From: Actinomycetes bacterium
GTDB taxonomy: Bacteria > Actinomycetota > Actinomycetes > S36-B12 > GCA-2699445
Length of the DNA: 26,213 nt
NCBI GenBank assembly: GCA_022600255.1
Contig: JAHZKU010000209.1
Coordinates: 1-26,213, forward strand
Direction: 5' to 3'
Shown here: one piece after another, positions 16,152 to 23,627 of the stretch
Position numbering within the stretch: the first letter of the stretch is position 1
Layout: every line of letters starts with the position of its first letter
The notes under the pieces: model-generated
Seen by the model: only the letters and a program-made list of their open reading frames with translations
Databases searched by the model: none
What the model was told of the DNA's origin: nothing
Translations under genes and position numbers: made by a program

Positions 16152-17474
16152 CTACTTCGAGAGCATTTCTGCCATGAGGAACGCCAGTTCTAAGGACTGC
16201 TCCCGATTCAACCGCGGGTCGCAGGCGGTCTCATACCGATCTGCCAGATCCGCCTCCACGACACCCTCGGTTCCGCCGACACATTCGGTGACGTCATCAC
16301 CGGTCAGTTCGACGTGGATACCGCCAGGGTTTGTGCCGAGGTTGGCGTGGACGCCGAAGAAGCCCTTCACTTCGGCCAAGACATCGTCAAAGGAACGGGT
16401 CTTGTGCCCGGTGACTGCTTCGCGAGTATTGCCGTGCATGGGGTCGCAAACCCACACCACTTGCCGCTGCGCGTTGGCCACGGCCTCCACGATCGGTGGC
16501 AGCGCGTCGGCAATCTTGCCGGCGCCCATTCGGGTAATGAGCGTAAGCCGCCCCGGAGTTTGATGCGGATCGAGTTTTTCAATCAGCGTCAGGACTTCGT
16601 CGGGATCGGCATTGGGCCCGACCTTGACCCCGATGGGATTGGTAATCCGAGAGGCAAAATCAACGTGGGCGCCGGAGAGTTGCCGGGTCCGCTCCCCAAT
16701 CCACAGGAAGTTCCCGGACGTACCGTAGACCCGGCCAGCGGCGTCCTTTCGTAGCATCGCCTTTTCATAGTCCAGTGAGAGAGCCTCATGGCCCACGAAG
16801 AACTCCACACTGCGGAACTCCGTTGGGTCGGCGCCGCAAGCGTGCATGAATGCCAAGGCACGATCGATGCTGGCGGCCATCTCCTCGTACCGCATGCCGG
16901 CTTGCGAATCGCGGACAAAGTCACGATTCCAGTTGTGGATCTGTCGTAGATCCGCACTGCCGTCCTGGGTGAAGGTGCGCAGCAGGTTCAATGCAGCACT
17001 GCTGGCTTGATAGACACGGATCAGCCGCTGCGGGTCCGGTGTGCGCGTCTCGGCCGCAAAGGCCAGTCCGTTCACGGCATCCCCGAAGTAGGACGCGAGC
17101 TCCAATCCGTCCCGGGCTTCGATCGCCTTGGAGCGTGGCTTGAAGTACTGCCCGGCCAGTCGACCCACCTTGACCACGGGAAGGGACGCGCCGTATGTCA
17201 GCACCACGGCCATCTGGAGCAGGGTGCGGGTGCGCGCACGAATGGATTCGGGAGTGTTGCTATCAAACGTCTCAGCGCAGTCGCCGGCCATCAAGACAAA
17301 GGCCTCGCCACGCTCGGCCGCGGCGAGCCGTTGCGACAGCAGATCACTTTGGCTCGATTGCACCAGCGGGGGCAACTTGCGCAACACGTCTGCGACCGAA
17401 TCCACGGCGGCCGCGTCAGGCCACGGAATAGGCTGGGCGACAGCCAAGTCCGGCCAATCAATAGCTACACTCAC
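16152..17474 (-). CDS. aroG: 3-deoxy-D-arabino-heptulosonate 7-phosphate synthase, class II
   Basis: A 440-aa enzyme for the first shikimate-pathway step, condensing PEP and erythrose-4-phosphate in the cytoplasm. The metal ligands known from M. tuberculosis AroG can be matched: Cys in LMAGDCAETF (about 66), His in WVCDPMHGNT (about 347), Glu in HVELTGDD (about 389) and Asp in ACDPRLNREQS (about 419). GRLAGQYFKPRSK holds the substrate-binding Arg/Lys cluster. The N-terminus is about 20 residues shorter than in M. tuberculosis (462 aa from memory). The start is GTG 17474, with TACCCT six nt upstream and no spaced Shine-Dalgarno, so a leaderless transcript is likely. It sits 40 bp after plsC, the same order as Rv2182c/Rv2178c. 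Confidence 0.95.
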   Translation of the reverse strand: MSVAIDWPDLAVAQPIPWPDAAAVDSVADVLRKLPPLVQSSQSDLLSQRLAAAERGEAFVLMAGDCAETFDSNTPESIRARTRTLLQMAVVLTYGASLPVVKVGRLAGQYFKPRSKAIEARDGLELASYFGDAVNGLAFAAETRTPDPQRLIRVYQASSAALNLLRTFTQDGSADLRQIHNWNRDFVRDSQAGMRYEEMAASIDRALAFMHACGADPTEFRSVEFFVGHEALSLDYEKAMLRKDAAGRVYGTSGNFLWIGERTRQLSGAHVDFASRITNPIGVKVGPNADPDEVLTLIEKLDPHQTPGRLTLITRMGAGKIADALPPIVEAVANAQRQVVWVCDPMHGNTREAVTGHKTRSFDDVLAEVKGFFGVHANLGTNPGGIHVELTGDDVTECVGGTEGVVEADLADRYETACDPRLNREQSLELAFLMAEMLSK

Positions 17475-17512
17475 TCCCCAAGGGTAGCCGGGTGCGCTGT
17501 GAAATACGTATT
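17475..17512 (-). promoter_or_regulatory. aroG promoter region with leaderless -10 and AATACGTATT palindrome
   Basis: On the minus strand TACCCT (17486-17481) is followed by six nt and the aroG GTG. Upstream, AATACGTATT (17503-17512) is a perfect 10-bp palindrome, positioned around -29 to -38 where a repressor or activator could act. The whole signal lies in the gap after the plsC stop. Confidence 0.4.
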
Positions 17513-17514
17513 CG

Positions 17515-18252
17515 TTAGCTGGCAGCCGAAGAATCCGGCGTAGCGCCTTCGCTCTGGCGTTGCGCTTCGCGTGCTTTCTTCGCCTCGGCTTTCGCGGTGG
17601 TGGCGTAGGTGTCGGCGTAGGTCTGGTTCGAGAGTTGCATCAGCTCGTACATCATTTCGTCGGTAACAGAGCGTAGGACAAAGCGATCCTCGCTCATGCC
17701 GTAGAAGCGGGAGAAGTCCAGGGGCTTACCAAACCGAACCCCGATCCTGCGTAGATCCGGCCGGATTTGACCCGTGGGCTGTGCTTCGAATGTTCCCACC
17801 ATGGCCACCGGAATCACGGGTACCTCTGCGTGCAGCGCCATCCGAGCCGCTCCGGTGCGACCACGGAAGAGGGAGCCATCGTGGGAGCGGGTCCCTTCCG
17901 GATACAGCGCTAGCAACTCGCCGTCTTTGAGAATGCGTAGGCCTGTGTTTAAGGCGGCCTCGGACGCTGCTCCCCCAGTTCGGTCGATGGGAACCTGACC
18001 AGTGCCACCGAAGAATAGCCGGGACAACGCCCCCTTGATTCCCGTGCCCGTGAAGTAGTCACTCTTCGCAAGAAAAGTGACCCGGCGATCCACCATCAGC
18101 GGCATGAAGATGGAATCGGAGAACGACAGGTGGTTGCTGATCAGCAGGGCGGCACCCTGTTCCGGGATGTTCTCTTCGCCTTCGGTCCAAGGCCGGAACA
18201 GCAGCCGCAACCAAGGACCAAGCAGGAAGTACTTTAGGAATGCATAGAACAA
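17515..18252 (-). CDS. plsC: 1-acyl-sn-glycerol-3-phosphate acyltransferase family protein
   Basis: A 245-aa membrane-associated acyltransferase. The catalytic NHLSFSD (HX4D, His 41 and Asp 46) and the phosphate-binding YPEGTRS (about 118-123) are intact, along with FLAKSDYF and VPVIPVAMVG. It should acylate lysophosphatidic acid or a related lipid at the inner membrane face. A hydrophobic N-terminus (about 1-20) probably anchors it, and the C-terminal 30 residues are charged and Ala/Lys-rich. It starts at TTG 18252 with a minus-strand AGGGG six nt upstream. Its position beside aroG matches Rv2182c. A role in phosphatidylinositol-mannoside acylation is conceivable but not shown. Confidence 0.9.
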   Translation of the reverse strand: MFYAFLKYFLLGPWLRLLFRPWTEGEENIPEQGAALLISNHLSFSDSIFMPLMVDRRVTFLAKSDYFTGTGIKGALSRLFFGGTGQVPIDRTGGAASEAALNTGLRILKDGELLALYPEGTRSHDGSLFRGRTGAARMALHAEVPVIPVAMVGTFEAQPTGQIRPDLRRIGVRFGKPLDFSRFYGMSEDRFVLRSVTDEMMYELMQLSNQTYADTYATTAKAEAKKAREAQRQSEGATPDSSAAS

Positions 18253-18310
18253 CGCCGGCCCCTAACTGCCTCTCGCACCCCGCGATCGGAGCTCACAGGT
18301 CTCGACTCTA

Positions 18311-18324
18311 GCCGGTGTGCCGGC
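18311..18324. terminator. Short hairpin between SGNH copy 2 and plsC
   Basis: GCCGG-TGTG-CCGGC is a perfect 5-bp stem with a four-nt loop, 59 bp upstream of the plsC start. It may add to the stronger hairpin at 18354-18381. There is no T-tract. Confidence 0.3.
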
Positions 18325-18353
18325 CTTACAAGTCAGCGACGCCCAAGTCCCTC

Positions 18354-18381
18354 CCCGGACCTGCGCTAACGCAGCCCCGGG
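18354..18381 (-). terminator. Terminator-like hairpin after SGNH copy 2
   Basis: CCCGG (18354-18358) pairs with CCGGG (18377-18381). CTGCG (18361-18365) pairs with CGCAG (18370-18374) around a CTAA loop, and a 2x2 internal loop separates the two stems. It begins seven nt beyond the minus-strand stop at 18389. No T-run follows, as is common for GC-rich actinobacterial terminators. Confidence 0.5.
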
Positions 18382-18388
18382 AAATGCG

Positions 18389-20155
18389 CTACCCCAATCC
18401 GCCATCGGAGCGCACCGTGCTGGACGGCCGATTCACCGGGACCCCGTTCAGCTTCTCGGCCTTGGGACCCAGCATCTGAGCATAGGCCAGCTGGCCGCGA
18501 TCGTTGGGGTGCTCGGCGCCGTCCGGATTGGCAGGACTGGTCGCCAATTCTGAGGATGCGATGCCATTCACCCATGCCTGTGGCCCCGCGCAGAGTCCGT
18601 GTCCTCGAGACTCCTGGGTGATCGACATCGCCTTGTTGAAGCCGTAGAGCTTCTTCTGATCCCGGAACTGGTTCAGTAGACCCGGCGCTGTCGGTGTGAT
18701 GCTCGCAGGGTTAGGAGTCGGTAGTGGCGGCGAATAGCTGGTTGGCAGCGTGTAGGGTTCGCCAGTCTTGCCGTTGTAGACAACACCCCAACCCCACGAG
18801 TTCGAAATCTCATTCATGGGCGACTGGAACGTCTTGGCGTTACAGGGAATGATGTCGCCACTGGCGTTCGTCGTGGAGGTCAGGTCTGGATAGGAGGCCT
18901 GCACCATGTCCTTGCTCTTGTTCAGGACCACACGCTTGGATTTGGACTTCGAGGCAGCCGGGACGCCGTTCTCGAGCTTGAAGGTCTTGCACTTCTTGGC
19001 GCCGCCCTCACCGCTCAGGCACGGTGCCATCCGCTTGTAACGATCAACGAGCTTGTCGAGCAGGTAGTCCACACTCTGGTACAGCGGGCGCTTGAGGTCG
19101 TCCCAGTACGGCACTTCGGAGTAGCAGTTCTTATTCTGACCCTCGATCAGACAGGCCTCGCTAATCGGACCGAAACCGACATCGTTGCCGCCGATGCTCA
19201 TCAACACCGTGTCATAGGGGTCACTGCCGTTGATGGCCCGCAGTTGATCAACCTGAGCCGGAACATACCCGTTTTCCTGCCCGGTGGGCGTCGGGATCTG
19301 GTCTTGCGGGTAGAGGATGCCCCCCGCCTTGCGCGGCTTTCCGCTGATGTTGATGTCGCCTTTGCTGACCTCAGCACCAGAGCAGGCCACATCGATCAAG
19401 GTGACATTGGATCGCTTATCAGCGTTCTCTACCGTTTGCGCCGAGCGGACAAACCCACTCCAGCGGGACCGGTGACACCCTTGCTGATCCCAGTCGATCA
19501 TGCGGGCGCCGCCCTTGGCCGCAGTGTTGGCCTCGGTGAATGGGGGGAACCCTTCTCCGGAACCGTACGAGTCGCCCATCACTGCGATCAGCGAGTTCTT
19601 GACCACGATCTTGCTGTCCACGATGGTCTTACCCTTTTTGTCCCGGACCGTGAGGGTCAGCGGGAACTTACCCTCCGGCAGCTTGACCGAGACTTTCTTA
19701 CTGCAATTCTTGTTCTTGCGATTCACGACAGAGTCGGCTTGAATCCGCCACGTGCACTTCAGCTTGCCCTTGCCGGTGGACTTGCTGGCATCAAGTTTCA
19801 CTTTGAACTTGCCGTTGTCCGGGATCTTCCCGTACATCGCATTCCCTGGGGCGTCATAGCCTGGGACGGGGTTCATCTCCTTGTCGGGGATGCCATCGGG
19901 CCCCGGAACAAAGTAGCCACCCTGGATGTAGTTCGCGCTGTTGGGGTCATCGTCACGAATCCAGGTCTTTTTGTCCTTCATGAAAGTGGGCATTGTCCAA
20001 TCCCACTTGACCTTGGGGCCCTTGGCCGCCGCGGACGCCACCGGCGCCGCAGCCGCTGGCGCCGGTGCCTCGGCCGAGGCCGCCGGCACCACCAAAGCAG
20101 AGAGGGCGAGAGCTGACACTCCGGCAATCGCTAGCGGAATCTTCGTCGTGCGCAT
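18389..20155 (-). CDS. Secreted SGNH/GDSL hydrolase with N-terminal PKD/Ig-like domain (copy 2)
   Basis: A 588-aa exported hydrolase. ATG 20155 is chosen because it is followed directly by a signal peptide (MRTTKIPLAI, hydrophobic core, PAASAEA, about 1-30); the open frame extends 68 codons upstream without recognisable sequence. After an Ala/Pro linker come GPKVKWDWTMPTFMKDKKTW (about 47-66), the PKD-like module (about 116-186, LDASKSTGKGKLKCTWRI ... LPEGKFPLTLTVRD) and the SGNH domain. That domain has GDSYGSGEG (Ser about 196), SIGGNDVGF (about 320-328) and EHPNDRGQ (His about 549). Copy 1 at 10079-11968 is the same along its whole length, with a different linker and some loop changes. A hairpin follows the stop. 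The substrate is unknown; esterase or deacylase action on envelope glycans or lipids is the superfamily expectation. Confidence 0.86.
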   Translation of the reverse strand: MRTTKIPLAIAGVSALALSALVVPAASAEAPAPAAAAPVASAAAKGPKVKWDWTMPTFMKDKKTWIRDDDPNSANYIQGGYFVPGPDGIPDKEMNPVPGYDAPGNAMYGKIPDNGKFKVKLDASKSTGKGKLKCTWRIQADSVVNRKNKNCSKKVSVKLPEGKFPLTLTVRDKKGKTIVDSKIVVKNSLIAVMGDSYGSGEGFPPFTEANTAAKGGARMIDWDQQGCHRSRWSGFVRSAQTVENADKRSNVTLIDVACSGAEVSKGDINISGKPRKAGGILYPQDQIPTPTGQENGYVPAQVDQLRAINGSDPYDTVLMSIGGNDVGFGPISEACLIEGQNKNCYSEVPYWDDLKRPLYQSVDYLLDKLVDRYKRMAPCLSGEGGAKKCKTFKLENGVPAASKSKSKRVVLNKSKDMVQASYPDLTSTTNASGDIIPCNAKTFQSPMNEISNSWGWGVVYNGKTGEPYTLPTSYSPPLPTPNPASITPTAPGLLNQFRDQKKLYGFNKAMSITQESRGHGLCAGPQAWVNGIASSELATSPANPDGAEHPNDRGQLAYAQMLGPKAEKLNGVPVNRPSSTVRSDGGLG

Positions 20156-20432
20156 ATGGGCCCCAAATCGTGATCGGTTCTCAAAAAGTACCGGAGCCAC
20201 CTGACCCATGCTCGGCAGAGCAGCACTCCCACGGCGAACTCTTACGGCATTGTCCGATGTGTCCGGTTCGAGGTGCCCAGCCTCAATGGGGCTTAGGGGG
20301 AGCAGGCACAACGGGTGGCGTCCGCTGGCGCGACGGGTGCGTTCTGAAGGACACCACATTCGCGGAATAACGCCAAGTCGCCTTCGTTGGCTAGGATTCT
20401 CTCAGCGACCAATCGCAAAACTTGGAGGACGA
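20156..20432. promoter_or_regulatory. Divergent intergenic region, SGNH copy 2 / alpha-beta hydrolase
   Basis: These 277 bp between divergent starts hold no supported gene. A TAGGAT (20392-20397) is a plausible plus-strand -10 for the hydrolase. On the minus strand TACTTT (about 20190-20185) could serve SGNH copy 2. A small 5-bp hairpin TGCTC-GGCA-GAGCA lies at 20209-20222. No clear -35 boxes are seen. Confidence 0.3.
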
Positions 20433-21176
20433 ATGCCACTCATCGAGGGCGCAGCGCCAGAATCTCACGAAGGCGGCCCGGTGGGGATCCTCCTTATCCA
20501 CGGCTTCACTGGATCACCGAAGTCCATGAAGCCATGGGCCAAAGCCGCAGTCGAGCGCGGGTACACCACGGCGGTGCCGCGCCTGCCGGGACACGGCACG
20601 AGTTGGCAAGAGATGAATCGCACGCGGTGGACCGATTGGTACGCCGAAGCCAATCGCGCGTTGGATGAGTTGATTGCCAAGTGCGACACCGTCTTTGTTT
20701 TTGGGATGTCGATGGGGGGCAGTATTGCCCTGCGGATGGCCGAGGAACGCGGCGACGACATTGCCGGGATTGCCTTGGTGAATCCGGCCGTATTCACCAA
20801 ACGCCCCGACCGATTCCTACTTCCGTACCTACAACGCGTCGTCCCGGCCTTCCCAGGCATCTCGAATGACATCAAGAAGCCGGATCAAGATGAGGGTGCC
20901 TACAGCAAAATTCCGTTGAAGGCCGCGTACTCCCTCACCGAGTTGTGGTCCCAAACCAAGGACAACCTTGGCAAGATTCACTTGCCAATCATCGTGTTCA
21001 CCAGTGCTGACGATCATGTTGTGGAACCGGAGAACTCCGAGTACATCATGGAGCATGTGAACTCGACGGATCGTACCCAGATCATCCTGGCAGATAGCTT
21101 CCACGTTGCGACTCTGGATAACGATGCGGACGAGATCTTCAGCGAAAGCCTGAACTTCGTAGAGCGGTTAACCTAG
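20433..21176 (+). CDS. Alpha/beta-hydrolase, carboxylesterase/monoacylglycerol-lipase type (Est30-like)
   Basis: A 247-aa serine hydrolase without signal peptide. LLIHGFTGSPKSMKPWA forms the oxyanion-hole strand. The nucleophile elbow is GMSMGGS (Ser about 93), the acid is in TSADDHVVEP (Asp 193 or 194), and the His is in DSFHVATLDND (about 224). Length and layout fit small bacterial carboxylesterases that cleave short or medium acyl esters. ATG 20433 is preceded by GGAGG (20424-20428); the longer open frame from 20208 has no recognisable sequence. Four bp separate its stop from the next ATG, so the two form an operon. A role in lipid turnover beside plsC is a reasonable inference. Confidence 0.9.
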   Translation: MPLIEGAAPESHEGGPVGILLIHGFTGSPKSMKPWAKAAVERGYTTAVPRLPGHGTSWQEMNRTRWTDWYAEANRALDELIAKCDTVFVFGMSMGGSIALRMAEERGDDIAGIALVNPAVFTKRPDRFLLPYLQRVVPAFPGISNDIKKPDQDEGAYSKIPLKAAYSLTELWSQTKDNLGKIHLPIIVFTSADDHVVEPENSEYIMEHVNSTDRTQIILADSFHVATLDNDADEIFSESLNFVERLT

Positions 21177-21180
21177 GAGC

Positions 21181-21780
21181 ATGCCCGAACATGTGATCCT
21201 GTGCGAAGTCCCCACCGGACTCGCCGATCATGTGGTGCAGTTGCTGGCGGACGCGGGCATCCGCAGTGGGAAAGGTGTCCCCCAGCCGGACCCCAACAAA
21301 CCTACCGACACCACACCGCCCAGCAATGTGTACATCGTGGTTGAGAAAGCCGACACGGAAAAGGCTGTGGCAACCGTGGGTTTAGTGCTCCCGCAACTGT
21401 TTGAACGCAAGGACGACACCAATCGATTGTCCGATCGACTGGTGCGCAGCGACGAGCCAGATGTGGAACCGCTACCGGTTTGGCGCGGCCCGCAGGGCAG
21501 TGTCTTGGACGAGCGTGATGAACTCCATGATGAGGAGGGCAACTTCGTCCCTCCCGAACCACCGCCGGTACCCAAACCCAAGGACCGGATCGCACGGTTC
21601 GCCTGGGCCGCGGTATTCCTAGGCCCACTTCTGATCATCATCACCCTCGCCATCGGACTCAGCGATGGATTCTTGGGGCTAGGGCTACTGGTGTTCTTCG
21701 CAGGGTTTGGTACGTTGATCGCGCGGTATGAAACCCGTACGCCCCCAGAAGATGGCTACGACAACGGCGCGGTGCTGTAG
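21181..21780 (+). CDS. Uncharacterised membrane protein with DUF2007-like N-terminal domain
   Basis: A 199-aa protein I do not recognise as a named gene. Residues 1-75 show an alternating beta/alpha pattern (HVILCEVPTGLADHVVQLLADAGI, then VYIVVEKADTEKAVATV), reminiscent of DUF2007-type ferredoxin-fold domains. Residues 75-135 are acidic and Pro-rich. Two hydrophobic helices follow (about 140-158 and 163-178), then a short polar tail with RYETRTPPEDGYDNG. The start is ATG 21181, right after a TAGGAG that overlaps the hydrolase stop; that spacing is short. Tight linkage with the hydrolase suggests a shared process. The protein is small enough to be a membrane sensor or adaptor, but that is guesswork. 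Confidence 0.75.
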   Translation: MPEHVILCEVPTGLADHVVQLLADAGIRSGKGVPQPDPNKPTDTTPPSNVYIVVEKADTEKAVATVGLVLPQLFERKDDTNRLSDRLVRSDEPDVEPLPVWRGPQGSVLDERDELHDEEGNFVPPEPPPVPKPKDRIARFAWAAVFLGPLLIIITLAIGLSDGFLGLGLLVFFAGFGTLIARYETRTPPEDGYDNGAVL

Positions 21781-21827
21781 CCTGCATTGCGTGGACGCCC
21801 CCCAAGGCCCAGCAGAGGCTGACGGCT

Positions 21828-23627
21828 CTAGAGCGTTGTCAAGCGCTCCGGTAGGCCAATCTCGCCACCCTTATCATCGCCGACCTCCTGCTTCATCAGG
21901 AAGTTCGTACGGGCATTCAGATCCATGATCAACTCTTGATTGGCCGCGCGATTTGCCTCACTGGCCAGGTTGTTCATCTCGTCGGGATCGTTCGCGATGT
22001 CGTACATCTCCAACTGGTTGTGGGCGGTCAGCATCTCCCAGTCCGTCGGGGTGTGATGCTGCGACGCAGCGAAGTAGCGGGCAAACTTGAACCGGCCATC
22101 GTTGATCCCGCGGAACAGACCGGGGTTGTCCAGTGTGGGCCGAAATCGCCCTGACCGAATGCCGAGCTCGAGCAACATCACGTACTGCCGAGCCGTGGAC
22201 GGTTGATGATCGATCACGGTCTCGATGTAGCTGGGATCGATGTACATCGTGGAGTTGTAGTTCAGTAGGATGCCAACCTCGTCGCGCAGCGAGCGGCCTT
22301 GCGTTGACTGCAGCGAGTCGCTGAGGTCTAGGCCCACCAGCTCGGGGTACAACTCCTTGCGACGGTTCTCGTCGACGCCGGCGATGCCAAGCAACGTCGG
22401 CACAATGTCAATCGTTGATCCCAGCGCAGCGGTCGTGCCGGAGTCTTGGCCATCGGGGTGCACCACGATGAAGGGCACCCGCATATTCTCCTTGTACATG
22501 AACGGACCTTTTTGGCGCAGGTCGTGGGCGCCCGCCATCTCACCATGGTCGGCCGTAAAGACAATGACCGTGTTGTCCAGCATCCCGGAGTCTTCTAGCC
22601 CCTTGATGACGGTCTGCAGGTGCCGGTCAGCGTCGCGGATGCAGTTGAAGTAGTAGTTCTGGTAGTCGTGCCAAGCTTCTTCTTCGTTGGGGATCCGGCC
22701 ATAAGCCATGTTGCAGAATTCTCGGTACGAGGCGTGGGACCACAACTCGTTGTCCTTATCTTGCTCATCGTGCGTCTTGGGCACTGGGATTCCCCAGTCC
22801 TTCGAGTAGTGGGCGTCCATCGGCGGCCGCGACAACGGCGCCAAGAAATCCTTGTTGCGCCGACTCTCCACCTGGCCTGGCCCATACTGGTAATACATAA
22901 CATCGTGCGGATTGACGAAGTTGACCGCCAGCATCCAGGGCGTCCCCTCCGCATCCAAGGCCTTACCTTTGCCTTGGAGCCACTCAACCGACTTGCTCGC
23001 GATTGAGGCGTCCTTTTCGTACCCGGTCCAGGTGGACCCGTGCGGATCGCCGTCCGCGTTCCAATCCGAGAAGCCAAACTGCTCCATCGCATCCTCAGTG
23101 TTGGGATATACACCGTACGTCAGTTCGAAGTTGCCGCCCATCTCCGATAGATGCCACTTGCCCTTATAGGCCGTGTAGTAGCCGTTGGCGCGCATGTAGT
23201 CGCCCGCACTGGGCATGTCATCGGGGATTTCCGGCATCGGGTAGGCGCCGAGATTTGTTGTCATCCGGGTGTGCTGGGTGTGCTGGCCGAAATACATCGA
23301 GGACCGGGAGGGGGAACAGGGCGTGGTGTTCACGTTGAACTCATCGAAAGTAATGCCCCGCTCCGATAGCCATTCGTGTCCCGGTAGGGGGATCGATTCC
23401 GGGATGTCCTTTCGCTCCTGGTCGGTGCAAATGAAGAGGATATTTGGTTGGCCCTTGCTGTCCCGGACCGCAGTTGGCTGTGGCTTCACATTCCGGTCAG
23501 TGGACTGGGCGATCTCGAATGCCATGTCGCCGATCTTCGCGGCGCCCGACGCCAACGCGGCCCGGCCCCGACGATTCATCGAATCAACGAAACGCTCGTA
23601 GGCATCTGCATCAAACAACTCTGGCAT
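21828..23627 (-). CDS. Formylglycine-dependent sulfatase family hydrolase
   Basis: A 599-aa member of the alkaline-phosphatase-superfamily sulfatases. The signature TTPCSPSRSS places Cys 104 for conversion to formylglycine by FGE. Metal ligands match ICTDQ (Asp 69) and FTADHGEM (Asp 360, His 361); KGKWHL (155-160) and NPHD (239-242) are also family-like. It should hydrolyse a sulfate ester, or possibly a phosphonate or phosphate ester, which this family also accepts. There is no signal peptide; the first 60 residues are a charged helical segment, so the enzyme appears cytoplasmic. The substrate is unknown. It is divergent from the alcohol dehydrogenase, and no FGE or sulfate transporter gene lies in the window. 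The start is ATG 23627. Confidence 0.9.
   Translation of the reverse strand: MPELFDADAYERFVDSMNRRGRAALASGAAKIGDMAFEIAQSTDRNVKPQPTAVRDSKGQPNILFICTDQERKDIPESIPLPGHEWLSERGITFDEFNVNTTPCSPSRSSMYFGQHTQHTRMTTNLGAYPMPEIPDDMPSAGDYMRANGYYTAYKGKWHLSEMGGNFELTYGVYPNTEDAMEQFGFSDWNADGDPHGSTWTGYEKDASIASKSVEWLQGKGKALDAEGTPWMLAVNFVNPHDVMYYQYGPGQVESRRNKDFLAPLSRPPMDAHYSKDWGIPVPKTHDEQDKDNELWSHASYREFCNMAYGRIPNEEEAWHDYQNYYFNCIRDADRHLQTVIKGLEDSGMLDNTVIVFTADHGEMAGAHDLRQKGPFMYKENMRVPFIVVHPDGQDSGTTAALGSTIDIVPTLLGIAGVDENRRKELYPELVGLDLSDSLQSTQGRSLRDEVGILLNYNSTMYIDPSYIETVIDHQPSTARQYVMLLELGIRSGRFRPTLDNPGLFRGINDGRFKFARYFAASQHHTPTDWEMLTAHNQLEMYDIANDPDEMNNLASEANRAANQELIMDLNARTNFLMKQEVGDDKGGEIGLPERLTTL

Noticed and set aside
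15724..16563. 279-codon plus-strand open frame across ogt and aroG
   Set aside because: It spans two well-supported minus-strand genes and reads as Arg/Ser/Pro low complexity; shadow frame.
19244..20116. 290-codon plus-strand open frame
   Set aside because: It is antisense to SGNH copy 2, whose signal peptide, PKD-like module and catalytic blocks are clear; the antisense product has no recognisable domain.
20156..20359. 68-codon upstream extension of SGNH copy 2
   Set aside because: A typical signal peptide begins at ATG 20155, so a longer N-terminus would bury it; the extension is unrelated to copy 1.
21825..21834. GCTCTAGAGC palindrome at the sulfatase stop
   Set aside because: It is constrained by the coding end and too short, with no loop or T-tract to call a terminator.
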